A stretch of 64,000 nt of DNA from CAZCFB01 sp964511535. Lineage in GTDB: Bacteria > Myxococcota_A > Polyangia > GCA-2747355 > CAZCFB01. Under the pieces are notes generated by a model. The model was given only the letters and a program-made list of their open reading frames with translations, was not told the origin of the DNA and made no database searches. Shown piece after piece: positions 1 to 8,922 of this stretch (position 1 is the first letter of the stretch; each line of letters begins with the position of its first letter). The translations under genes and the position numbers were made by a program. The stretch is taken from positions 1 through 64,000 of the forward strand of contig CAZEFW010000011.1 in NCBI GenBank assembly GCA_964511535.1, read 5' to 3'.

Positions 1-11
1 GACAACCCGCT

Positions 12-130
12 CGAAGCCTAAAGCCCAAAGCAGAACAGGCTTGAGGCTTGGGGCTTGAGGCTCGAGGGCAATTAGTCCCGGTCTGTTCAGCCTCAAGTCT
101 CAAGTCCCAAGCCGGGGCCGCGCAGCGGCC
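12..130. repeat. Intergenic heptamer array with terminal hairpin (copy 1)
   Basis: Degenerate 7-bp units of the type GCTTGAG / CCTCAAG run through this interval, first in one orientation (about 37-66) and then inverted (about 90-113). The two halves could pair with each other. The array ends in the hairpin GGCCGC-GCA-GCGGCC (116-130), two bases from the stop codon of the minus-strand ROK gene. Read from that gene, the order is stop, hairpin, heptamer array. Three further copies in the window have the same arrangement (1102-1143, 38905-39010, 46810-46942). The hairpin could act as a transcript end, but there is no T-run. The function is inferred only. Confidence 0.7.
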
Positions 131-132
131 TC

Positions 133-1074
133 CTACGCTTCCTGGCCGATCCAGCCTCCCGCCACGGCGGCCACGCCGAGAAGCGGGATGGTGTCGCGGT
201 TCTCGGAAAACCGGATCACCCCCTCGGGGATCTGCATCAGCTGCGCCCGCGCCTCCAGCAGCTTCATCAGCAGCTGCCGGTCCTGCTGCACCAGCACCGA
301 CAGGCCGCCCCCGAGCACGATGGCCTGGGGCACGAAGCAGTTGTACAGGTTGGTCAGGCCCACAGCGAGCCCGTCCAGGCCGCGCTCCCAGATGACCCGC
401 GTGTCATCGTCGCCCTCCGCGAGCCGGTCCGACAGCCAGTAGCCGAGCTTGGCCCAGCCCCGGTCGCTCTCCGGCAGCAGGCCCGCCTCCACCACCCGGC
501 GGTAGAGCCCGGATCCGGACGCCACCGCCTCCAGGCAGCCCCGCTGGCCGCAGTCGCACATCGGCCCGTCGGGATCCACGATGGTGTGGCCGAACTCGGC
601 GGCGTTGCCCTTCTCACCGCGAAGCAGCAATCCCCCCACCACCGCGCCGCCCCCCACGCCGGTGGAGATGGTCAGGTAGATGGCCCGCTTCAGCCCGCGC
701 GCCGCGCCAAACACGGCCTCGCCCGCGCACGCCGCGCTGGCGTCGTTGACCAGGCACACCTGCTCCAGCGACGGGATCCCGGCGCGGAGCCGCTCGGCCA
801 GGGGGAAGCCCCACAGGTGCTCCATGCGCGGCCACGACACGATGATCCCGGCCTCGTCGTCCAGCGGGCCGCCCGCGCTGATGCCCAGGGCGCCCGGCTC
901 CAGCCCCCAGTCGCCGGCCTGCGCAGCCACCCACCGCACCAGCTCCTCGCCGCCCGCCACCTCCGCGGTGGGCTTGCGCACATGCCGCGTCAGCTCCCCC
1001 TCCCGCGACACCGTGGCCAGCGCCAGCTTGCTGCCCCCCAGATCGAGGGCAAACACCTCGTCATTCAAACTCAT
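133..1074 (-). CDS. ROK-family sugar kinase (glucokinase-like)
   Basis: This 313-residue protein has the ROK fold signatures. An N-terminal phosphate-binding motif reads DLGGSKLA (residues 11-18), ISTGVGGG lies near residue 137, and the zinc site CDCGQRGCLEAV lies near residue 173. ROK kinases phosphorylate glucose, N-acetylglucosamine or N-acetylmannosamine using ATP, and some are repressors. No N-terminal helix-turn-helix is present, so this is a kinase rather than a regulator. The ATG at 1074 is preceded by AAGGAT with six bases of spacing. It is the last gene of a minus-strand run and is separated from the upstream barrel-like gene by a heptamer/hairpin repeat. The substrate cannot be told from sequence; glucokinase is the default guess. 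Confidence 0.9.
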   Translation of the reverse strand: MSLNDEVFALDLGGSKLALATVSREGELTRHVRKPTAEVAGGEELVRWVAAQAGDWGLEPGALGISAGGPLDDEAGIIVSWPRMEHLWGFPLAERLRAGIPSLEQVCLVNDASAACAGEAVFGAARGLKRAIYLTISTGVGGGAVVGGLLLRGEKGNAAEFGHTIVDPDGPMCDCGQRGCLEAVASGSGLYRRVVEAGLLPESDRGWAKLGYWLSDRLAEGDDDTRVIWERGLDGLAVGLTNLYNCFVPQAIVLGGGLSVLVQQDRQLLMKLLEARAQLMQIPEGVIRFSENRDTIPLLGVAAVAGGWIGQEA

Positions 1075-1101
1075 GTCTGTATCCTTCCCGGGACCATCTC
1101 C

Positions 1102-1143
1102 CCTGAAGCCCGAAGCCTGAAGCCGCGGCCGCGAAGCGGCCGC
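1102..1143. repeat. Intergenic heptamer array with terminal hairpin (copy 2)
   Basis: A short array of CCTGAAG/CCCGAAG heptamers (about 1102-1124) is followed by the perfect 8-3-8 hairpin GCGGCCGC-GAA-GCGGCCGC (1125-1143). The hairpin abuts the stop codon at 1144 of the minus-strand gene next to it. The order is the same as in the other three copies. Confidence 0.75.
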
Positions 1144-2724
1144 TCAGAACCGCGCCTGGGCCGTGATCCCGGCGCCGAACTTCACCGGCTCGTCGAAGAT
1201 CCGGTCCTTGGTCTGCTCGGCGTCGAAGGCCACCACCGTGGCGTTCTGATCGTACTGGAACAGGATGAACGCCATCATGGTCAGCATGTCCGACGGGAAC
1301 CAGCGCGCCGTCACCCGCACCGAGTAGACCGGCACCCGGTCCTCGCCCTCGGGCAGGATCACCCGATCGCCGTTGTTCAGCATCAGGATCGAGTGGGTGC
1401 CGATGAGGGTGGACGAGGGCGAGCTGCCGGCCACCTTGTTGTACAGCTCGGTCTTGATGGCCGGGGGCAGCTCCACGCCAGCCTGGATGCCAGGGGTGAG
1501 CCACAGGCTCGGCACGTGGTAGTCAGCCGACAGCGCCGCGAAGATCTGCGGCTGGATGATGGCGTCCTCGGAGAACGCCTCGTAGGAGGGGAAGCTCGGC
1601 CCGTTGATCAGGTTGAACTCCAGGCTCCGGTATACCGCGGTGACGTTCATGCGCAGGTAGTTGCGCTGCAGCCGGAAGTCCAGCGCCGCCGCCGAGGCCC
1701 ACTGGATCCGCGTGGAGCCCGACAGGTCCGGCTCCAGCAAGGTCTGGGCGATCAAGTTGCCCTCCGCCGAGACGCGCCAGTTGAAGGTGTCGTCGTTCTT
1801 GTAGGTCGGCTTCGACCCGAACGACTCGAGGTACTCGGGGTCGTTGCGCAGCAGCTTCAGGTCCGACGAGAGCCCCACGTCGATGCCCCGCCCGTAGGCC
1901 ACCCGCGCCGAGAAGCCCGACGCCTCCACCCGCACGCCGGAGAACTCGGACCGCGGCACCCAGCCCTGCTGCACGTAGCCGCCGCCCACGTCGATGCTCA
2001 GCCCGTCCACCGGCTGCACGCCGAGGCCGGCCAGCCCGCTGTACAGCGCCTCGTGCTCGGTCTTGGTGCTCTTGGTCCCCTGCTCGTTGCCCTGCTCCCG
2101 CGGCGGCTTGGGGCCCATCACCATCTTCATGCCGGCCCACCAGTAGATCATGCCGTGGTTGCCGCCGATCTTGAACGCCGGCGTCGGCCCCTTCTTCTTG
2201 GGGAACATGTCCGTGCCGCCCCAGGTCAGGTCGTACAGGTAGCCCACGCGGAACCGGTCGCCGTTGAGGGGGAAGAGCACGATGTCGATGTACTCCTTGC
2301 CCCGCCGCAGCTCGTCCAGGGCGTAGGCCAGGCGGATGTAGGAGCTGTCGTCCTGCAGCACCTTGCCCAGGGGGTCGTCCTTGACCAGCGCCTCCATGTT
2401 CAGCTGCAGCGCGGCCGCGGCCTCGGTGATCAGCCCGGGGATGATCCCCTCCATGCGCTTGTACAGCACCAGGTGCAGCTCGTTCTCGCGCCCGGTGGAC
2501 GCCAGGTCGAGGTTGTCGAAGGGCAGCTCGAAGCCGTCCCGGTCGCCGATGCCGATGGTGGGGCTGTCGGGCACCTGCTCGCCGGCGTCCTTGAGGAAGT
2601 TGTCGTCGCCGATGGTGAAGGTGATGCGGGTGTCGATCCAGTCGTTGGCCGTGGCGGGCGCCGCCGCGGCCAGCGTCAGGGTCAGGGTGGTGAGGCTGAG
2701 GAGTGCTTTGATTGAACGCTGCAT
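1144..2724 (-). CDS. Exported outer-membrane barrel-like protein
   Basis: The 526-residue product begins with a clear Sec signal peptide (SIKALLSLTTLTLTLAAAAPATA, cleaved before NDW). It ends in the aromatic residue Phe within a short alternating strand (TAQARF), the usual C-terminal signal of an outer-membrane beta-barrel. Many alternating polar/hydrophobic stretches and aromatic girdle-like residues fit a barrel of porin or transporter type. No family could be named. It follows the large lipoprotein gene by 34 bases on the same strand and may share its transcript. The gene's 3' end touches a perfect hairpin. The barrel call is inferred from the signal peptide, the C-terminal Phe and the composition. 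Confidence 0.7.
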   Translation of the reverse strand: MQRSIKALLSLTTLTLTLAAAAPATANDWIDTRITFTIGDDNFLKDAGEQVPDSPTIGIGDRDGFELPFDNLDLASTGRENELHLVLYKRMEGIIPGLITEAAAALQLNMEALVKDDPLGKVLQDDSSYIRLAYALDELRRGKEYIDIVLFPLNGDRFRVGYLYDLTWGGTDMFPKKKGPTPAFKIGGNHGMIYWWAGMKMVMGPKPPREQGNEQGTKSTKTEHEALYSGLAGLGVQPVDGLSIDVGGGYVQQGWVPRSEFSGVRVEASGFSARVAYGRGIDVGLSSDLKLLRNDPEYLESFGSKPTYKNDDTFNWRVSAEGNLIAQTLLEPDLSGSTRIQWASAAALDFRLQRNYLRMNVTAVYRSLEFNLINGPSFPSYEAFSEDAIIQPQIFAALSADYHVPSLWLTPGIQAGVELPPAIKTELYNKVAGSSPSSTLIGTHSILMLNNGDRVILPEGEDRVPVYSVRVTARWFPSDMLTMMAFILFQYDQNATVVAFDAEQTKDRIFDEPVKFGAGITAQARF

Positions 2725-2758
2725 GGGCTCTGTCCGGTATCTCAGTCGTTAACTTTGG

Positions 2759-4336
2759 TTATTTGCTGTTGACGCAGTCGGGGCAGTCGGCAGGCGACCG
2801 GACCTGAAGGATCCAGGGGGGCCGCCCGAACTGGAACGTGCGCAGGGTGCCGATCACCTTGCTCAGGGTCACGGCCTTGGTGCGGGTGCAGCTCTTGCCG
2901 TCTCCGGAGGCGGTGAAGTCACAGCCGGAGATCGGGTTCCAGGAGGGGATGCTGCCGGCCGAGATCACCGACACCTCCTGGCTGTAGGTCACCGCCTGGA
3001 AGGTCTTGCTGAAGTTCACCGACCACTGGTTGTACTGCTTGTATGACTCGTGCACCACGCACGCCTTGTCGTCGCCGCAGCCGTTGGCGCAGTTCTTCTC
3101 GATCCCCTCGGGGTCGTTGGGGTCGTTGAAGTCGATGGACCCGTTGCCGTTCCAGTCGCACTTCTTGGCCTTGGAGAAGAGGGTCACGTTGGAGACCTGC
3201 ACCAGCCCTGCCTCCCAGCGCTCGGTGAACAGCTTGTCCTTGAACGGCCACACCTGCTCGGTCAGGCCGGTGGTCGGGTCCGTGAACTCGATGGCCTTGG
3301 ACAGGTCCACCGGCGTGCTCACCAGGCGCTCGATCTGCTTGCGGCACTCCTTGCCCGCCGCGGAGCTCGAGTCGCCGTCGGTGGGGCATGTGGTGAGCCC
3401 GGCGGCGCGGGCCTTGGCGAAGCAGAACTTGCTGTCCCCCTTCTTCCAGTTGGGGAACCCCATCTCGGTGTAGCCGTAGAACTCCTCCACCTTGCCGTCC
3501 AGCTCAACCAGGCAGTCGCCCACCTGGAGGTTCAGCGGCACGTTGAAGTTGAAGGCGAACATGTGGTCGTACGACAGGTCCTGGGCCTTGATCTGCCAGC
3601 CCTTGGTGGTGGCGTCCCACTTTGCCCCCTCGTAGTCCGTGACGTACAGGCCGTCGGCCGACAGGTTGGTCACCAGCAGCCACCCCCGGTCCACGGTGAC
3701 GCGCTTGCCAGCGAACACCGACTCGTCGCCCACCGACTCGCCCGAGATGGGCCGCTGGATGTCGTACAGGCGCGGGTTGGCGTAATAGATGGGCGGCGAT
3801 GCCCCGGAGGCGCCGCTGCCGCCCTCCTCGCTGTCGTCCCCGCCCACCAGGCAGCCGCGGTCCTTGCTGTCGATGAAGCCGTCGCCGTCGTCGTCCTTGC
3901 CGTTGAGGCACTTCGCCTTGCTCAGGTCCTTGGCCGGCAGGTAGCCCAGGTCGGAGACCACCAGGCGCACCTTGCCGTAGGCCAGCTTGACGTTCACCTT
4001 CACGCCGCTCGCCTTGCCGTTCTTCAGCTGCACCGGGAAGGGGTCCAGGTCCAGCTTGCCGGTGGGCACCACCGAGATGATGGCCCAGCCGTTGTAGGTG
4101 CTGTCCAACACCTGGCCCGGCAGGTCAGGCCGCAGGGCCTCGATGTCGAGGGTGAACTGCTCCGCCGTGGTTGGCACCTTGCGCGGCGACTCGGCGGTGC
4201 CGGGCTGGGTCGGGCTGCCCTGGGCGAAGGTCACCTTGTAGCCGCCCACCGCCGGGGCGAAGGGCGCCACCTCGCCGCACCCGCCTGCGGTCAGCAGGAG
4301 CAGCCCGGCGGCCATGGTGAGGAGCTTCGTGCTCAT
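2759..4336 (-). CDS. Large Cys-rich lipoprotein with Asp-rich calcium-like motif
   Basis: From the ATG at 4336 the protein has 525 residues and a type II signal ending in TAGGC, so it is a predicted lipoprotein. An alternative ATG at 4351 adds five residues (MGART). Both have GGAG upstream, and 4336 gives the cleaner signal peptide. Around residue 140 the sequence CLNGKDDDGDGFIDSKD resembles thrombospondin type 3 / EF-hand-like calcium sites flanked by cysteines, a signature frequent in myxobacterial exported proteins. A second such stretch (DWNGNGSIDFNDPND) lies near residue 390. Several Cys pairs suggest disulfides. It starts three bases after the 5'-nucleotidase gene and is almost certainly co-transcribed with it. 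The family is not recognised. Confidence 0.8.
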   Translation of the reverse strand: MSTKLLTMAAGLLLLTAGGCGEVAPFAPAVGGYKVTFAQGSPTQPGTAESPRKVPTTAEQFTLDIEALRPDLPGQVLDSTYNGWAIISVVPTGKLDLDPFPVQLKNGKASGVKVNVKLAYGKVRLVVSDLGYLPAKDLSKAKCLNGKDDDGDGFIDSKDRGCLVGGDDSEEGGSGASGASPPIYYANPRLYDIQRPISGESVGDESVFAGKRVTVDRGWLLVTNLSADGLYVTDYEGAKWDATTKGWQIKAQDLSYDHMFAFNFNVPLNLQVGDCLVELDGKVEEFYGYTEMGFPNWKKGDSKFCFAKARAAGLTTCPTDGDSSSAAGKECRKQIERLVSTPVDLSKAIEFTDPTTGLTEQVWPFKDKLFTERWEAGLVQVSNVTLFSKAKKCDWNGNGSIDFNDPNDPEGIEKNCANGCGDDKACVVHESYKQYNQWSVNFSKTFQAVTYSQEVSVISAGSIPSWNPISGCDFTASGDGKSCTRTKAVTLSKVIGTLRTFQFGRPPWILQVRSPADCPDCVNSK

Positions 4337-4354
4337 TGTCCTGGCTCCCATGGG

Positions 4355-7024
4355 TCACTCCGGGAACGGGTCGCTCGGGTTGACCGACCCGGCGCCCTCG
4401 TCCTTGATCAGGTTGATCCGGCCGTCCTGCTTGGCCGAGATGCAGGGCAAGTTGATGCAACGCAGGGCGGCCCTGATGCGCCCCAGGGCCTGGCACTTGG
4501 CCAGCTCCTTGACCTTGTAGACGTTGCAGTACTGCTTCTGCAGGCAGGCCAACCCCAGGCACTTGCCGGTCTTGCTGTCCGGCTTCTCGTCGATGCATGC
4601 CAGGTAGTTGATCAGGCCCTTGCGCAGCGGGTCCCCTGGATTCTTGTACTTGTTCAGGCCGGCCTTCAGGGCGGTGACCATCTTCGCGAACTGCCCGTCA
4701 GCGCCCTTCCAGTCCCCGCCCACGGCCGCCTTCTCCATCTGCTTCATCCACTCGGTGCCGTTCTTGGGCTGGCCCGGGGGCTTGATGGTGGGCAGCGCCG
4801 CGTCCAGCACCTCGGTGATGACGTTTCGCGGGGACTTGCCGGCCACCTGCTCCGCGTAGCTCAGCGGCACGCGGGAGCAGCCGGGCATGTTCGCGATGAA
4901 GTCCTTGGCCGTGTCCCGCAGCGGGATCTTCAGGTTCTTCTGCGACGTGTTGCGCGCCAGCACCTGGAATCCGCTGCCGCCGTGGGCGATGTAGTCGTTG
5001 GTGGCCAGGCGGTAAGACCGCGTGCAGGAGAGCGGCGCGAAGCAGCGCTTCTTGCCCGCCTTGGCCGGGTCCGGGTGGTCCGCCGTGGAGCAGATCTCGC
5101 CGGTGAGCTGGCCTCGCTCGTCCTTGACGCAGTCCGCGTCGGTGGAGCAGGCACGCCCGCTGCCCCCGACGGTCACGCGCTGAGCGCACGCCTCGCCGTC
5201 GTAGGTCCGCCGCACGCAGCTGTTGCCGCCGAGGTCAGTGCACCCCTTGCAGTTCAGCGTGGCGGTGATGCCCGAGACCTGGGCCTGGGGCTGGCAGCCG
5301 CGGCTGGCCGAGCGCTGGGCCACGAAGTCCATCATCTCCTGCACCTCGTAGCCCGACAGGTAGAGCACCGTGATGGAGTTCTCGAACGGGAACACGTTGT
5401 TCATCTGCTCCGAGTCCACCGGACCGGAGACGATGTCGGAGCGCATGCCGAGGCTGTTGGTGATGGAGAAGTCGGCCCACACCTGCTCCCGCCGCAGCAT
5501 GGCGTCGCACACCAGGTTGCCCAGGGGCGAGTCCCCCTTGTTGGCCGCTCCCACCTTCTGGCCGCCCGCCTGGTCGCTGGTGTCGGTGTAGGTGGCGAAG
5601 CGCTGCACGCGCTCGGCGGCGAAGCCGATCACCTCGGTGAGCTGCTGCTGGCGGTTCAGCTCCAGCGTGTACGGCTCGAGCAGGTCCACCATCTGCGGAT
5701 CGTCGGGCAGGCGGTTGTCCACCGGGGTCAGGGTGTACCTGTGCGCCAGCACCTCCCAGTCGTTGGTCACCCCCTTGTTGCCGCGGCAAGAGCGGGCGCG
5801 GCTGTCGGTGCACTTGCCCGAGGCGTCCCGCTTGAGGCAGACGCTCTTCTGCTCAAGGCGGTGGCACTGGCGCAGGTTCACCTCCAGCTTGCCGAAGTAC
5901 TTCAGGAACGCGCCCGAGTGGGTCAGGATCACGTCCCGCGGGTGGCACTTGCGCTGCTTGAGGAAGGCGATGTCATCCTCAAGCTGCTCCAGCTTGCCCT
6001 TGTAGTTGCGCACCTCGGCCTCCCGGGCGCAGTTCTGCTTGGCCTGCGCCACGCACTTCTGCTGGCACTTGGTCAGCTCGGTGCCCTTGAGGTTGGCGCA
6101 GCCCATGAGCTCGCCGCACGCCTTCTCGGCGGCCTTGAGCTTCTCGGGGGTGTCGCACTTGTACAGGTCGCGCTCCCGCTCCAGCTTGGTGATGTCGCAG
6201 TCCTTGACCACTTCGGGCGGGTTGAGCGCGATGTGAAGGTGGCCGCCGAAGTACAGGTCGATCCCCTCGGTACGCGAGATGATGTAGCGGTCCTCGTGGT
6301 AGCCCACGTGGGAGGTGACCACCACCAGGTCCACGATGGGTCGCAGGAAGTCCACGTACTGCTGGGCCACCTTGCGGTTGTTCAGCGGCACCAGCCCCTT
6401 GACGTTGGCGCCGTAGGAGCCGCCCATGGAGGCCAGCCCGATGACGCCCACCCGCAGCCCCTTGAGGTTCAGGATGGTGTACGGCTCGGCGATGCGGCCG
6501 TTGGGGGTGATGCCGGCCCGGCGCCAGTCGCCCAGGGAGTAGTTGCCGCCGAGCATGGGGAAGTTGGCGTACTGCACGGCCTTCTTGACCATGGCGTGGG
6601 CGCCGTTGTCGAACTCGTGGTTGCCGATGGTGAAGGCGTCCACCCGAAGCTGGGTCAGGGCCTTGAACTCGATCTCGCCCATGAACGCGTTGAAGATGGG
6701 GGCGCCCTGGAACACGTCGCCGGTGTCGATGTAGGCCACCCTGGGGTGGTTGCGCCGCTCCTGCTTGAGCACGGCGGACAGGCGGGCCATGCCGCCGAAC
6801 GGGCCGTACTGCTGCTGCATCCCGTGGTTCTTGTCCATGGTCAGCACGTCCATGGTGTACGGGATGAGGCGGGAGTGCATGTCCGATGTATGGATGAAGA
6901 CGGCGTCGATGTCCTTGCCGTCGATATCCACGCTGGCGCCGTCCAGGGTGCAGCCGCCCAGCGCTGTGACAAAAAGCATGGCGGCGGCAACTAATAGGGC
7001 GGCGACCCTTGGGTGGTGGTGCAT
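4355..7024 (-). CDS. 5'-nucleotidase/UshA-family metallophosphoesterase lipoprotein with Cys-rich insertions
   Basis: Predicted cell-surface or periplasmic lipoprotein of 889 residues (lipobox LGGC, Cys25). The metallophosphoesterase motifs are in order: HTSDMHSRL, DTGDVFQG, GNHEFDNG, TSHVG and FGGHLH. The C-terminal substrate-binding domain shows NSLGMRSDI and YIAHGGSGF. Members hydrolyse 5'-nucleotides, UDP-sugars or 2',3'-cyclic nucleotides. It is longer than typical UshA (about 550 residues). One Cys-rich helical insertion follows FGGHLH, and a second Cys-rich segment (ACSTDADCV) interrupts the C-terminal domain. An ATG at 7030 directly abuts AGGAGA, while the ATG at 7024 has six-base spacing, so 7024 was chosen. 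It is the first gene of the minus-strand run. Confidence 0.88.
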   Translation of the reverse strand: MHHHPRVAALLVAAAMLFVTALGGCTLDGASVDIDGKDIDAVFIHTSDMHSRLIPYTMDVLTMDKNHGMQQQYGPFGGMARLSAVLKQERRNHPRVAYIDTGDVFQGAPIFNAFMGEIEFKALTQLRVDAFTIGNHEFDNGAHAMVKKAVQYANFPMLGGNYSLGDWRRAGITPNGRIAEPYTILNLKGLRVGVIGLASMGGSYGANVKGLVPLNNRKVAQQYVDFLRPIVDLVVVTSHVGYHEDRYIISRTEGIDLYFGGHLHIALNPPEVVKDCDITKLERERDLYKCDTPEKLKAAEKACGELMGCANLKGTELTKCQQKCVAQAKQNCAREAEVRNYKGKLEQLEDDIAFLKQRKCHPRDVILTHSGAFLKYFGKLEVNLRQCHRLEQKSVCLKRDASGKCTDSRARSCRGNKGVTNDWEVLAHRYTLTPVDNRLPDDPQMVDLLEPYTLELNRQQQLTEVIGFAAERVQRFATYTDTSDQAGGQKVGAANKGDSPLGNLVCDAMLRREQVWADFSITNSLGMRSDIVSGPVDSEQMNNVFPFENSITVLYLSGYEVQEMMDFVAQRSASRGCQPQAQVSGITATLNCKGCTDLGGNSCVRRTYDGEACAQRVTVGGSGRACSTDADCVKDERGQLTGEICSTADHPDPAKAGKKRCFAPLSCTRSYRLATNDYIAHGGSGFQVLARNTSQKNLKIPLRDTAKDFIANMPGCSRVPLSYAEQVAGKSPRNVITEVLDAALPTIKPPGQPKNGTEWMKQMEKAAVGGDWKGADGQFAKMVTALKAGLNKYKNPGDPLRKGLINYLACIDEKPDSKTGKCLGLACLQKQYCNVYKVKELAKCQALGRIRAALRCINLPCISAKQDGRINLIKDEGAGSVNPSDPFPE

Positions 7025-7139
7025 GTTCATTCTCCTGGCGGGGTTCTATAGCAGAAATTGTGCGGCCGCGACAGGAGCGCATTGTCGGGGTATCATGGGC
7101 ACAGCCAAATCGCTGGTCACCTGCCGAATGGTTGCGCGC

Positions 7140-8171
7140 ATGATGCTGAAGTTGTTCGTGATATCGATCTCTTTGTTGATCCTGCACTCTCCGGGCCTGG
7201 CCCACGCCGGCAAGGTTGCCCCCGGGGACCTGTTCCGCAAGGCCACCCGGGCGTACAAGCGCAAGGCCTACCCCGCCGCGGCGTCGGGGTACGAACAGTA
7301 TCTCAAGCGCGTCCGGGGCAAGAAGGACCAGGGCTTCGCGGCGTGGAAGCGCAATCGGGACGCCAAACGCCGGCTGGAGGCGCTACGCAAGGGCCTGGCC
7401 AGCGTGACGCTCACATGCCCTTACAGGGGCGCGCAGATCAAGCTGGACCGCAAGCGCCGGGGGGTCGCTCCGCTGCCGAGCCGGCTGTACTTCAAGGCGG
7501 GCAAGCGGCGGCTGGTGGTGACGCTGGAGGGGTACGAGCCGTGGCGGCTGACGCTGCATATGGGCAAGGGGGAGCACCGCAAGGTGCGGGTGACGCTCAT
7601 GCGGGCGCCGAAGCCGAAGGTGGCGAAGGCCACGGCAAAGGCAAGGGCAAAAGCCAAAGCCAGGGCAGAGGCAAAGGCCAGGGCAGAGGCAAAGGCCGAA
7701 GCAAGGGCAAGGGCCAGGGCAAAGGCCAAGGCCAAAGCCAAGGCGAAGGCCGAAGCAAAGGCAAAGGCCAGAGCCAAGGCAAAGGCCAAAGCGAGGGCAA
7801 GGGCGAAAGCGAAGGCCGAGGCAAAGGCAAAGGCCAAGGCGAGGGCAAGATCCAGGGCCAAGGCAAAGGCAAAGGCTAAGGCAAAGGCAAAGGCAAAGGC
7901 AAAGCAAAAGGAGCGCAAGGGCGCCATCGTGGTCAACGACGTGCCGGGGCCCTCCCCTGCCGCGGCCAAAAAGCGCAAGCTGCCGCTGGTGCCGGTGAAG
8001 GCCGAGCCGGCCCTCGAGCCGAAGCGCTCCTCGAAGCCGTTCTATCGCAAGTGGTGGTTCTGGACTGCTGTGGGCGCCGGGGCTGCCGTGGTTGCTGGCG
8101 GGATCACCGCCGGGGTGCTGGCGAATCAGCCGGGATCCGAACCCGAGCTTGGAGTGATCACCTTCCAATGA
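7140..8171 (+). CDS. PEGA-domain envelope protein with (Ala-Lys)n tract and C-terminal membrane anchor
   Basis: From the ATG at 7140 (343 residues) the protein starts with a hydrophobic signal sequence ending HSPGLAHA. A helical region follows that may contain one TPR-like unit (SGYEQYLKRVRGKK). Next comes a PEGA-like beta domain (VTLTCPYRGAQIKLDRK to GYEPWRLTL), then about 95 residues of almost pure Ala/Lys/Arg/Glu, then a transmembrane helix (WWFWTAVGAGAAVVAGG). PEGA domains are surface beta-modules thought to bind cell-wall or matrix material. Upstream in-frame ATGs at 7095 and 7128 are possible starts; 7140 gives the best signal peptide. The gene overlaps the next by ATGA. Confidence 0.8.
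   Translation: MMLKLFVISISLLILHSPGLAHAGKVAPGDLFRKATRAYKRKAYPAAASGYEQYLKRVRGKKDQGFAAWKRNRDAKRRLEALRKGLASVTLTCPYRGAQIKLDRKRRGVAPLPSRLYFKAGKRRLVVTLEGYEPWRLTLHMGKGEHRKVRVTLMRAPKPKVAKATAKARAKAKARAEAKARAEAKAEARARARAKAKAKAKAKAEAKAKARAKAKAKARARAKAKAEAKAKAKARARSRAKAKAKAKAKAKAKAKQKERKGAIVVNDVPGPSPAAAKKRKLPLVPVKAEPALEPKRSSKPFYRKWWFWTAVGAGAAVVAGGITAGVLANQPGSEPELGVITFQ
7621..7911 (+). repeat. Hexanucleotide low-complexity tract coding Ala-Lys/Arg/Glu repeats
   Basis: About 290 bases are built from near-identical 6-bp units of the type GCAAAG / GCCAAG / GCAAGG, coding alternating Ala with Lys, Arg or Glu. Unit length is a multiple of three, so slippage would lengthen or shorten the linker without a frameshift. 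The tract lies between the PEGA-like domain and the membrane anchor of its host gene. Confidence 0.85.
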
Positions 8172-8911
8172 CCGGACCGTTCAAGACATGGATCCTGATC
8201 CTCATGCTGGGCCTCGCATCGGGCTGTGAGGAGCGCTGCTTCGTTGACGGCCCCGGCGTTCGCGTGGAGATCACGCTGGCCGGCGGGCTGAGTGTCTCGC
8301 AGGTCAAGACCATCGTGGTCTCGGTCACGCTCAAGGGCGTGACCTACCAGCAGGAGGTCCCCATCGCGGGCCAGCTGGACGACGGCGAGACCGCGGTGGA
8401 GGTGGACCTGAGCAAGGTGGTCGGCGATGCCTACGAGGCCGAGGTGGAGGTGCTGGCCCTGGACGCCCAGCGGGCCATCATCGCCTCTGCGGTGCAGAAC
8501 GTCCTGGGCGCGGCCGGGGAGTGCAAGATCATCAACCTGACCCTGTACCCCGAGATCGTGGACCAGGGCTTCCCAATCCTGGATGGCGGAACAGACGGCA
8601 TCAAAAAAGATGCAAAAAAACCGAAGCCTGACACAAAAAAGCCAAAGCAAGACCTGAAGAAACCGAAGCCGGATGTCAAGCAGCCGAAGCCGGACCTGAA
8701 GCAGCCGAAACCGGATCTGCCGCCGCCGCCGCCCGACATGCCGCCGCCGCCGCCCGACATGCCGCCGCCTCCTCCCGACATGCCGCCGCCGCCTCCGGAC
8801 ATGCCGCCGCCGCCGCCCGACGCACCGCCGCCGCCGCCCGACATGCCCCCCGCGCCAAAGGACGTCTGGCCCGAAGGCACCGCCACCGACCTGCTCTCCC
8901 ACACACACTGA
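8168..8911 (+). CDS. Lipoprotein with C-terminal KPKPD / PPPPPDM repeat tail
   Basis: The ATG overlaps the upstream stop (ATGA), implying translational coupling with the PEGA protein. The 247-residue product has a lipobox (LASGC, Cys at about 20). A globular beta-rich part of about 120 residues follows, then a low-complexity tail: five to six units like KKPKPD followed by six units of PPPPPDM type. Such tails are common linkers in myxobacterial lipoproteins, but they usually lie between the lipid anchor and a globular domain. Here the tail is at the end and terminates in HTH. Possible roles are spanning the cell wall or ligand display; nothing specific can be assigned. Confidence 0.8.
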   Translation: MTGPFKTWILILMLGLASGCEERCFVDGPGVRVEITLAGGLSVSQVKTIVVSVTLKGVTYQQEVPIAGQLDDGETAVEVDLSKVVGDAYEAEVEVLALDAQRAIIASAVQNVLGAAGECKIINLTLYPEIVDQGFPILDGGTDGIKKDAKKPKPDTKKPKQDLKKPKPDVKQPKPDLKQPKPDLPPPPPDMPPPPPDMPPPPPDMPPPPPDMPPPPPDAPPPPPDMPPAPKDVWPEGTATDLLSHTH

Positions 8912-8922
8912 GAGACCCTCAC

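Noticed and set aside
586..2715. A 709-codon plus-strand frame
   Set aside because: It is antisense to the barrel-like gene and the ROK gene, with no domain signature.
3050..6994. A 1,314-codon frame on the plus strand
   Set aside because: It is antisense to the nucleotidase and lipoprotein genes, has a Val/Leu/Ala/His/Gln-rich shadow composition, and arises from GC-rich third positions.
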